From Saprospiraceae bacterium (GTDB lineage Bacteria; Bacteroidota; Bacteroidia; Chitinophagales; Saprospiraceae): a DNA stretch of 32,244 nt. Location of the stretch: NCBI GenBank assembly GCA_027011385.1, contig JALVAD010000186.1:1-32244 (forward strand), written 5' to 3'. A model generated the notes under the pieces. It ran no database searches. It saw only the letters and a program-made list of their open reading frames with translations, and was not told where the DNA came from. This document shows positions 6,818 to 16,400 of the stretch, in pieces. The translations under genes and the position numbers were made by a program. The first letter of the stretch is position 1; each line of letters starts with the position of its first letter.

Positions 6818-9800
6818 ATGACTTACCTAAGAGTAGCTTTTACTTTTATATTAGGATTTATATTTTCCATTATACTTTATTCTCAAGATGTAGAACTTTA
6901 TACCCAAGCAGATGTAGATGCTTTTGACCCAAATACAACGATGATAAGCGGCAACCTTACGATTGGTAATAAATATTATTATCTTGATCCCATTAACGAT
7001 TTATCAAATCTATCAAACCTCACTTCTATTAGTGGATATTTAGATATAAGTGGTAATAATGTCTTAACAAATATTGATGGACTAAGTAAAATTACTACCA
7101 TTGGTAAAGATTTAAATATTCGAAGTAATAAAGTATTAACAAATATTGATGGGTTAAGTAAGATTACTTCCGTTAGTGGAGTTTTGCATATTATTGACAA
7201 TAATAAACTAACAAATATTGATGGGTTAAGTAAGATTACTTCCGTTAGTGGATTATTTATTAATTTTAATGATGCATTAACAAATGTTCATGGGCTAAAT
7301 AATATCACTTCCATTGGTAAAGACTTATTTATTAGTGGCAATGCTGCGTTAACAAATGTTCATGGGCTTAGTAAGCTCTCTTCTATTGGTAAAGATTTAG
7401 ATATTAGCTGGAACAGTGTATTAACAAATATTGATGGGCTAAGTAAGATTACTTCCATTGGTAGAGATTTAGAAATCGATAAGAACAATGCATTAACAAA
7501 TATTGATGGATTAAGTAATATCACTTCTATTGGGGGGAATTTAAACATTTCTAACAATGATGCATTAACAAATATTGATGGACTTAGTAAGCTCACTTTC
7601 ATTGGTAGATCTTTACATATTATTGGTAATAATGTATTAACAAATATTAATGGACTAAGTAAGCTCACTTCCAATATTGGGTATTTAGGTATTAAAGACA
7701 ATGCTGTCTTAACAAATATTGATGGACTTAGTAAGCTCACTCTCATTGGTAACGTTTTGAATGTTTCTAGAAATAATAAACTAACAAACCTTAATGGGTT
7801 AATTAATATCACTTCTATTGGGGGAGATTTAAACATTTCTAGCAATGATGCATTAACAAATATTGATGGACTTAGTAAACTCACTTCTATTGAGGGGGAT
7901 TTACGTATTAGTGATAATGATGCATTAACAAATATTGATGGGCTAAGTAAGATAACTTCTACTAGTGGATATTTGAATATTTATTACAATGTTGCATTGA
8001 CAAATATTGATGGACTAAACAAACTCACTTCAATTGGGGGAGATTTACGTATTATTGGTAATAATGTATTAACAAATCTTGATGGGCTAAATAAAATTAC
8101 TTCTATTAGTGGACATTTGTATATTTATGATAATAATAAGCTGACAAATCTTGATGGACTAAGTAAGCTCTCTTCTATTGGGAGAGCTTTACATATTATT
8201 GGTAATAGTGTATTAACAAATATTGATGGGCTAAATAATATAACTTCCATTAGGGAAAATTTGGTTGTTTTGAAAAATATTGCATTAACAAATATTGATG
8301 GGGTAGGTAAGCTCACTTCCATTAGTGGAGATTTAGAAATTATTAATAATAATGTATTAACAAATCTTAATGGGCTAAACAAACTCACTTCCATTGGGGG
8401 AGATTTACGTATTGGTGGTAATAATGTATTAACAAATCTTGATGGGCTAAGCAAGCTAACTTCTATTGGTAGGGGTTTGTATATTTATCGCAATAATATG
8501 CTAACAAATCTTGATGGGCTAAGTAAGATTACTTCTATTGATGGGTATTTGAGTATCTATGGCAATGATGCATTGACAAATATTGATGGGCTAAACAAAC
8601 TCACTTCCATTGGGAGAGATTTAGCAATTATTGGTAATAATGTATTAACAAATCTTGATGGGCTAAGTAAAATTACTTCTATTGGTGGGTATTTAAATAT
8701 TCACTCCAATAATACACTAGCAGATTGCTGCGGTATTCAAGGAATCTTATCCACACTTAGTGCAATTGGAGAGCAAATTTACATTTATGATAATCCGTCA
8801 GAATGTAGTAGTAAGGATAAAATATTGGAATCAACATGTGAAATAAATACTAATATTCTTACCTTTCCCTCATGCATTGATGCCGAAAATGGCTCTTTAC
8901 AGATTACTGTCAATCGGTATGACACAATTCCCTTTTATTACAAATGGGAAAGGATAGAAGATAGTGCTATGGGTAGTGGAAGTAGTTTAGATAATATTTT
9001 TATTGTAGAAAATCTAAAAGGTGGAACTTATAATGTCACGGTTACCACACCTGCACCTGATACCGTTATAAAAACAGGGATTGTTTTAAATCAAATACTT
9101 GGCTCGGTATTTGAGATTATTGAAATTACTACAACTAATAGCTCCAATGGATATAATAATGGAAGTATTACGATAAAAACCGCAGGTGGAACACCACCAT
9201 ACACTTATGACTGGTCAGGAGTATCATCGGGAAGCCAAAACGGGATTGCTGATAATGGTTATACTATTAATAGCCTGGCACAAGGGGAGTATTCTATAAC
9301 GGTATCCGATAATGTGGTAAACCAACAAAGTGTTACAGTATCACTTCTTGACGAGACGGTCCCTGTATTTCCCTGTACAGAACCACTTGACATAGTTATA
9401 CTCAACGATGTTTCAGGTTCGGTAGATGCAATTGAATACAGAGAGTCCAAACAATTTTTTGTCGATTTTCTTAATGCCGCAAATATAGGCACAAATACTG
9501 ATGAGAGTAGGGCAGCTATTATTGAATGGTCTGATGGTGGCTCTCAGAAAATTCAAATTCCCATTACCGGAGATATAGCCATTTTGCAGGATTACATCTC
9601 TTATACCAGAGCATTTGATGGAAACACATCACCACATCAGGCAATGAGTTTTGGTAAAGATTATCTCGATAGTGTTGGACGTGCGGATGTTGAAAAAGTA
9701 ATTATTCTTTCTACTGATGGTGAAAGTAACCAGGTATCTCCATCTCTGATAGCATTGGCTGATAAATTCAAAGCTGCCGGATATCATATTGTCACCATAG

Positions 9801-12800
9801 CTTTTGATAATGCATTTACTAATACTGAGACAAAAGATATATTAACCAAAGTTGCTTCTAACTCTCATTTGGCTCCGGGTGCACCTGCTTATTCACTTCT
9901 TGACAAAGATTTGGCAGATAAAATAGTCAATCTCTATCTTTGCCCTATAGACCCGGGCAGTACTGCTAAAGCCTACTTTAATAGAGATGGAGCAATTGAC
10001 ATTCTCGATATTGTACCTATTGGCAATTGTCCGTATCCAGATGGTGTAGAGATAAGCTTTACCATTGAAGCTTTAAGAGAACTCTCTTTTCCTGCCGGCA
10101 CTCCGGTCACGTTTTATTTCAATAATCCTGAACTTTTTGGAGCTACTCCCATTTCAACCTGGATAATGCCCTGTGCTTTGACAGCAGGAGAAATTGATAC
10201 TTTTACTGTAATACTACCAGTTAATACAGCCGGAAATATCTTTGCCGTTCTCAATGATGATGGCAGCCAATCTCCTCCCATACAGTTTCCTGTCACCGGT
10301 ATTGAAGAACTTGCATATTCCAACAATATAGACAATCAGAGCATTTGTCTTGATGATATAGCGACTCTTCAGGCATTGAAATATACCACAACTCCCAAAC
10401 CTATCTGCGATACACTTGTGATATACACTATAAATGTATGCAATATCAGTGAAGTCGATGCTTTTGGTGTGAAAGTTAAGGATATTCCCCCCGATGATTT
10501 TGTTTTAGTTGGTACTATCTTCAATGACAATGGATGTGCTACCGATAATGGCGGGGTTTATGATATACCTGCCGGATGTTGTATATCTCTTACACTTACT
10601 TATGGCGTGGCTAATGCTGCCAATGGTTACTACGGAAATCAGGGAGTACATCTTGATGGACCTTCGGGGCAAGATTATATAGATTTTGATGGTAGCACTA
10701 CTACTTCCGAAGATGTAATTATTGACGGTACATTGGATTGTCCTTCGACGAATATTGAATTCACAAAAGAAGTAAATATCTATCAATCTTGTGATGATGC
10801 CTTTGTGGTTTATAAGTTTTCTATTAAAAATGAAATGAATATTCCTTTACAAGGACTTGTTTTTACGGATATATTATCCGATCCTTGTGTCTGGGCTTTT
10901 GAACCTTATCTGCTGGAGGGGTTAAGCATTGGTAATAGGGATATTGACGGCAATACGGCTAGCTTTGTTATTGATGAGATTCTCCCTGATACTACTGCAA
11001 CATTTTATTTGGATGCAGCTTTGAATTCTTGGGAAATGAGCGGAATTTTATCTAATACCGCCACTCTTGAAAATGTTCCTGATCCTGATAATGGTGGATA
11101 TAGAACCCTAACTTCCAATACAGTTTCCACAGATATCACAACTACTCCTACAATTATTTTACCGGATACGATATTCGCACATCAGGGGGATGAAATAGAT
11201 TTGGGAATCAACTCTACTGATTCGATTAGTTGGACAACATCTGGAGATGGTATTTTTACTGACAGCAGCAGCAATAAAACGAAATATATTCCAGGAGTTC
11301 AAGATTCACTTGACCAACAAGTGTATTTGTTCGTCTCCATAAAATCTGACTGTGGGGAAACAGGAAAAAATATTGTAATAATTTTTGAGCAATGTAGCTT
11401 GTCATTTACTTCGTTTAATATTGGAGATTGCAATGACAATGGCACTCCCTCCGATAATACCGATGATACTTATGAAGTGACTTTTAATATTTTCGCCTTA
11501 AATCCAGGTTCAAGTAACACTCTTAATGTAAAAGACAGCACCAAGACTTATGGACAGTTCAGCTACATTAGCCAAGGAAAGATAACGCTTCCTGCTGATG
11601 GATTGGATTATAATTTGGTGTTTGAGGATAGTGAAGTACCGGGTTGTACAATTCAAAAAACGGTAAGCCAACAAAGTTGCTCAGATAAACATTCAAATTA
11701 TTTTATGTCCACTTCCGGTTCTGATACAAATGATGGTACTAGCGAAGTCAATGCTTGGGCAACATTTGAGCATTCATATACTATAATGAAAGGAGGAGAT
11801 ACTCTTACGATTTTAGATGGCACATATTTCCAAGAGCTATACCCACCTGTTAAGTTATCAGGTAGCGAACATTCTTATACTATGTATAGAGCAAAGAATC
11901 CCGGAAAGGTTATTCTAGCACCTACCTCTATTGGCGATGATGAGATGGAAGGAGTGATTTATGTTTTTTCTAATATCTCGAGGGGCATAACATCCTACAT
12001 TCATTTTGATGGATTATTTGCAAAAGGTGTTGGGGAACATTCTGCAATCAGTATTGCGAGTATGGATTTTGCAACTGAGGAACAGATGACTCATCATATC
12101 ACATTAACAAGATGTGGCGCAATGGGCTCTGCTCTTGGGACAAATACAGATGCCTTTGATATTGGGTCTGTCAGAGATATATTGGTTGAAGATTGTTTTG
12201 CTTTTGGCTTCGGTCGTAAAGCAATGCAGCTTTATGGAGCTAAAAGGATTACAGTTAGAAGAATGATTGTCAGATACGATTGGTGGCAAGGACATAAATA
12301 TAAACCGAGTGATCCTAGAGTAAATCTCTCCGCATACAATACAATTGGGGCTACACTAGAAAATATCATAGCAATGGACGCAGGTCCTCATCCTGCTTCT
12401 ACTTCTCCGGACAGAGCAGGATTAGTGGCTAGTGGCAATCAGGGTGGAGGTACAGCGATTGATGGTAGCCGGGATGTGAATTATCTGGGCTGTATTGTTT
12501 TTAATAATAATGAATTTGCAAAAGGGCTAAATGCTGTTGAAGTAAATGGAGGAACAGGTTCTCCTGTCAAAAATTTATTATTTAAAGATATCGTAATTTA
12601 TGGCGCTGATGCAGGGTTCAATATCCACGATAATGTCGATAGTATCCGTTTAGAAAACATCACTTCAACTCATAATACACATATTGGAATCAGAGTAAAT
12701 CCATATCCCTCTTATACTATCTCAAACGTAAAAATTGATAAGGTGGTTTCAACAGACAATAAGTATGATGGCATATATTGGAATGAAGATATGACTCACG

Positions 12801-13432
12801 TTGAACTAAGTAATTCTACATCTGTAAGAAATGGTGAAGGAGATGATATCGAAAGCCAGTACGAACCTGAAATCAAATACTTACCTATCAATAAACCTGT
12901 AATGGGATTTGAAAGGGGAGGAATTGTCAGAAATAAATATATCGACGGAGTTTTGACGGAAGAGTCCCTATGGCCTTGGCCTTATGAAAAAGTCATTAAG
13001 GGATTTATGTGTAAAGAGGAATACTTGCAAGAAATTGCAGACAGTATCAATCTGTATGAAGGCACTAATATTGATTATGTCCCCGGATTATGCAAAACCG
13101 ACAGCTCTATTACCGGATATATTTGGTCTTATTTAGGAAATCCTTGTCCTGATACTATATGCGACAATTCAGTCAATACCGGAGATATTTTCTCGAAGAG
13201 CCAAACCAATATTGAAATCTATCCCAATCCTGCTCATAATCTAATATATATTAAAGCCAAACTTCCCTTAGACACAAATCATTATAATATTTATGATATT
13301 TGCGGTAAAAAGCTTAAATTTGGGACTATTATCGCCGGTAAGATAGATATTTCAGATTTTAGCCAAGGGGTATACTTTGTCAGAATCCAAAATAACCAAA
13401 AATTCTTACTTGGGAAATTTATTGTATTATAA
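6818..13432 (+). CDS. Giant LRR/SprB/VWA surface protein, paralogue 1, type A T9SS sorting domain
   Basis: 2204 aa. Residues 1-22 are a signal peptide (cleavage near YSQ). Residues 84-634 are exactly 23 leucine-rich-like units of 24 residues (one of 23), consensus TNIDGLSKLTSIGGDLxIxxNNAL, after one degenerate capping unit. A Cys-containing cap (DCCGIQ, CSS) follows. Then come two SprB-like modules (about 675-850) and a VWA domain (855-1043) with an intact MIDAS: D864xS866xS868, T937 and D967. Further on are Ig-like and DUF11-like modules (1060-1525) and one 99-residue Asp-rich four-Cys repeat (1526-1624). Unlike its two paralogues it then has a right-handed beta-helix (about 1627-2045) and a type A sorting domain (about 2130-2204, IYPNPAHN and GVYFVRI). 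It should be exported by T9SS and act as an adhesin or ligand-binding surface protein; the ligand is unknown. The next paralogue starts 35 bp downstream with no promoter between them. Confidence 0.88.
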   Translation: MTYLRVAFTFILGFIFSIILYSQDVELYTQADVDAFDPNTTMISGNLTIGNKYYYLDPINDLSNLSNLTSISGYLDISGNNVLTNIDGLSKITTIGKDLNIRSNKVLTNIDGLSKITSVSGVLHIIDNNKLTNIDGLSKITSVSGLFINFNDALTNVHGLNNITSIGKDLFISGNAALTNVHGLSKLSSIGKDLDISWNSVLTNIDGLSKITSIGRDLEIDKNNALTNIDGLSNITSIGGNLNISNNDALTNIDGLSKLTFIGRSLHIIGNNVLTNINGLSKLTSNIGYLGIKDNAVLTNIDGLSKLTLIGNVLNVSRNNKLTNLNGLINITSIGGDLNISSNDALTNIDGLSKLTSIEGDLRISDNDALTNIDGLSKITSTSGYLNIYYNVALTNIDGLNKLTSIGGDLRIIGNNVLTNLDGLNKITSISGHLYIYDNNKLTNLDGLSKLSSIGRALHIIGNSVLTNIDGLNNITSIRENLVVLKNIALTNIDGVGKLTSISGDLEIINNNVLTNLNGLNKLTSIGGDLRIGGNNVLTNLDGLSKLTSIGRGLYIYRNNMLTNLDGLSKITSIDGYLSIYGNDALTNIDGLNKLTSIGRDLAIIGNNVLTNLDGLSKITSIGGYLNIHSNNTLADCCGIQGILSTLSAIGEQIYIYDNPSECSSKDKILESTCEINTNILTFPSCIDAENGSLQITVNRYDTIPFYYKWERIEDSAMGSGSSLDNIFIVENLKGGTYNVTVTTPAPDTVIKTGIVLNQILGSVFEIIEITTTNSSNGYNNGSITIKTAGGTPPYTYDWSGVSSGSQNGIADNGYTINSLAQGEYSITVSDNVVNQQSVTVSLLDETVPVFPCTEPLDIVILNDVSGSVDAIEYRESKQFFVDFLNAANIGTNTDESRAAIIEWSDGGSQKIQIPITGDIAILQDYISYTRAFDGNTSPHQAMSFGKDYLDSVGRADVEKVIILSTDGESNQVSPSLIALADKFKAAGYHIVTIAFDNAFTNTETKDILTKVASNSHLAPGAPAYSLLDKDLADKIVNLYLCPIDPGSTAKAYFNRDGAIDILDIVPIGNCPYPDGVEISFTIEALRELSFPAGTPVTFYFNNPELFGATPISTWIMPCALTAGEIDTFTVILPVNTAGNIFAVLNDDGSQSPPIQFPVTGIEELAYSNNIDNQSICLDDIATLQALKYTTTPKPICDTLVIYTINVCNISEVDAFGVKVKDIPPDDFVLVGTIFNDNGCATDNGGVYDIPAGCCISLTLTYGVANAANGYYGNQGVHLDGPSGQDYIDFDGSTTTSEDVIIDGTLDCPSTNIEFTKEVNIYQSCDDAFVVYKFSIKNEMNIPLQGLVFTDILSDPCVWAFEPYLLEGLSIGNRDIDGNTASFVIDEILPDTTATFYLDAALNSWEMSGILSNTATLENVPDPDNGGYRTLTSNTVSTDITTTPTIILPDTIFAHQGDEIDLGINSTDSISWTTSGDGIFTDSSSNKTKYIPGVQDSLDQQVYLFVSIKSDCGETGKNIVIIFEQCSLSFTSFNIGDCNDNGTPSDNTDDTYEVTFNIFALNPGSSNTLNVKDSTKTYGQFSYISQGKITLPADGLDYNLVFEDSEVPGCTIQKTVSQQSCSDKHSNYFMSTSGSDTNDGTSEVNAWATFEHSYTIMKGGDTLTILDGTYFQELYPPVKLSGSEHSYTMYRAKNPGKVILAPTSIGDDEMEGVIYVFSNISRGITSYIHFDGLFAKGVGEHSAISIASMDFATEEQMTHHITLTRCGAMGSALGTNTDAFDIGSVRDILVEDCFAFGFGRKAMQLYGAKRITVRRMIVRYDWWQGHKYKPSDPRVNLSAYNTIGATLENIIAMDAGPHPASTSPDRAGLVASGNQGGGTAIDGSRDVNYLGCIVFNNNEFAKGLNAVEVNGGTGSPVKNLLFKDIVIYGADAGFNIHDNVDSIRLENITSTHNTHIGIRVNPYPSYTISNVKIDKVVSTDNKYDGIYWNEDMTHVELSNSTSVRNGEGDDIESQYEPEIKYLPINKPVMGFERGGIVRNKYIDGVLTEESLWPWPYEKVIKGFMCKEEYLQEIADSINLYEGTNIDYVPGLCKTDSSITGYIWSYLGNPCPDTICDNSVNTGDIFSKSQTNIEIYPNPAHNLIYIKAKLPLDTNHYNIYDICGKKLKFGTIIAGKIDISDFSQGVYFVRIQNNQKFLLGKFIVL
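7067..8719 (+). repeat. 72-bp coding tandem repeat, 23 units
   Basis: This segment encodes 551 residues, which is 23 units of 24 with one unit short by one residue (unit 3, 7211-7279). Each unit begins with the codons for TN(I/L)(D/N)GL. Units are similar at DNA level: units 2 and 3 share their first 41 bases exactly. Such arrays gain and lose whole units in frame by recombination or slippage. Confidence 0.85.
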
Positions 13433-13467
13433 AATTAGGCTTTTGCATCTTTGAAAATATCAATATT

Positions 13468-16400
13468 ATGACTTACCTAAGAATAGCATTTACCCTTATA
13501 TTAGGATTTGCCCTTTCCACTATACTTTATTCTCAAGATGTAACGCTCAGAACCCAAGCAAATGTAGATGCTTTTGACCCCAACACAACTACGATAAGCG
13601 GTAATCTTACTATTGGTGAAATTAATAGCTCTGATCCTATTACCGATTTGTCAAATCTATCAAACCTCACCTCTGTTGGTGGAGATTTAAAAATCTATTA
13701 CAATTATAAACTAACAAATCTTGATGGGCTAAGCAAGCTCACTTCTATTGGTGAGAATTTAAATATTAGTTACAGTAATGTATTAACAAATCTTGATGGG
13801 CTAAGCAAGCTCACTTCTATTGGTGAGAATTTAGATATTAATTACAATAATGCATTAACAAATATTGATGGGCTAAACAAGCTCACTTCTATTACTGGAG
13901 AGTTAAAAATCATTAGTAATAATGTCTTAACAAATCTTAATGGTCTAAGTAATATTACTTCCGTTGATGGGAATTTCGATATAGTTAGTAATGATGTATT
14001 AACAGATCTTGATGGACTAAGCAATATCACTTCCGTTGGTGGATATTTAGATATTAGAGTTAATATTGTATTAACAAATATTAATGGACTTAGTAATCTC
14101 ACTTCCGTTAGTGGATTGAGTATTTCCAGCAATGATGCATTAACAAATCTTGATGGGCTAAATAATATCATTTCCATTGATGAGTATTTAAATATTAGTA
14201 ATAATAATGTATTAACAAATATTGATGGACTTAGTAATCTCACTTCCGTTAGTGGATTGAGTATTTCCAGCAATGATGCATTAACAAATCTTGATGGGCT
14301 AAGTAAGATTACTTCCATTAGTGGAGGATTGAGTATTTCCAGCAATAATGCCTTAATAAATCTTGATGGGCTAAGTAATCTCACTTCTATTGGAGTACAT
14401 TTAACGATTATGGAGAATAAAGTCTTAACAAATATTGATGGTCTAAGTAAGCTCACTTCCATTGGGGAAAATTTGTATATTTCTAGCAATAATACACTAA
14501 CAAATCTTGATGGGCTAAGTAAGATATCTTCCATCAATGGGGATTTAAGTGTTTATGGCAATAATAAACTAACAAATCTTGATGGGCTAAATAAGATCTC
14601 TTCCATTGGTGGGTATTTACTTATTTGGAACAATTATGATTTAATAAATATTGAAGGACTTAGTAATCTTACTTCTATTGGTGAGTATTTACTTATTGAA
14701 GGAAATGATGTGTTAACAAATCTTGAAGGACTAAGTAATCTCACTTTTATTGGTGGGAATTTAGATATTAGAATCAATCATGCACTAACAGATTGCTGTG
14801 GTATTCAAGAAATATTATCTACACCCGGAGCAATTGGAGGGCAAATCAACGTTTATAATAATCCTTCAGAATGTAGTAGTAAGGAAGAAATATTGGAATC
14901 TTGTTTCAATATTACTATTTTGGTTTTTCCTCCTTGTCTAGATGCCGACAATGGCTCTTTACAGATTACAGTCAATGGATATGATACAATTCCTTTTTAT
15001 TACAAGTGGGAAAGGATAGAAGATAGTGCTATGGGTAGTGGAAGTAGTTTTGATAATATTTTTAATATAGAAAATCTAAAAAGCGGAACTTATAATGTCA
15101 CAGTTACCACGACCGCACTCGATACTATTATAAAAACCGGAATTGTTTTAAATCAAATATCTGGCTCTCTATTTGAGATTATTGAAATCACAACCACTAA
15201 TAGCTCCAATGGGTATAATAACGGAAGCATTACAGTAAAAATAGCGGGTGGTATACCACCTTATACTTATGATTGGTCAGGAATATCTACAGGAAGCCAA
15301 AGCGGAATTACTGGTGATAATTATACTATTATCAACCTACCACAAGGGGAGTATTCTATAACAGTATCTGATGATGTATGGAATCAACAAATTGTAGAGG
15401 TATCACTTCTAGATGAGACAGTCCCTGTGTTTCCTTGTACAGAACCACTTGACATAGTCATTCTCAACGATGTTTCTAGTTCTGTAGATGCAACTGAATA
15501 CAGAGAGTCTAAACAATTTTTTGTCAATTTTCTTAATGCAGCAAATATCGGTACAAATGCTAATGATAGCAGAGCCGCTATTGTTGAATGGTCTGATGGT
15601 GGCTCTCAGAAAATTCAAATACCTATTACAGGAGATATTGCTACTTTACAGGATTACATCTCTTATACCAGAGTATTTGATGGTGGTACATCACCACATC
15701 AGGCATTGAGTTTTGGTAAAGATTATCTTGACAGTTTTGGACGTGCAGATGTAGAGAAAGTAATAATTCTTTCTACTGATGGTAGACGTAACCAGATATC
15801 TTCATCTTTGATAGCATTGGCGGACAAATTAAAAGCTGCCGGCTATCATATTATCACAATAGCTTTTGATAATGCATTTGCAAATAGTGAGACAAGAGAT
15901 TTATTAACCAAAGTTGCTTCCAACCCTCAATTGGCTCCTGGTGCCCCCGCATATTCACTTCTTGACGAAGATTTAGCAGATAGAATTGTCAAAATCTATC
16001 TTTGTCCGATTGACCCGGGAAGTACTTCTACAGCATACTTCAATAGAGATGGAGCAATAGACATCCTCGATATTATGCCTTTTGGAAATTGTCCGAATCC
16101 CTATGGTGTAGAGATAAGTTTTACCATTGAGGCCTTAAGAGAATTGTCTCTTCCTGCCGGAACTCCTATCACTTTTTATTTCAATAATCCTGAACTTTTT
16201 GGAGCTACTCCCATTTCAACTTGGAGAATGCCATGTGCTTTGGCAGCAGGAGAAATTGATACTTTTTCGGTAATATTACCCGTTAATACCGCCGGAAATA
16301 TCTTTGCAGTTCTCAATGATGATGAAAGCCAATCTCCACCTATACTGTTTCCCCTCACCAATATTGAAGAACTTGCATATTCCAATAATATAGACAATCA

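Noticed and set aside
7360-8454. Long minus-strand open frames with repeated LLSPSIFVN phrases (also 13842-14537 and 18766-19350)
   Set aside because: They are mirror images of the 72-bp coding repeats of the plus-strand surface proteins; no start context or family features.
7067-8719. Regularly spaced repeats that could suggest a CRISPR array
   Set aside because: The 72-bp period is continuous coding sequence with no unique spacers, and each unit translates to a 24-residue solenoid unit.
9944-10030. Dockerin-like calcium loop FNRDGAIDILDI after the VWA domain in paralogue 1 (also in the other two)
   Set aside because: Only one half-repeat is present, without the paired second loop of true dockerins, and no cohesin is seen; more likely a linker or an Ig-domain edge.
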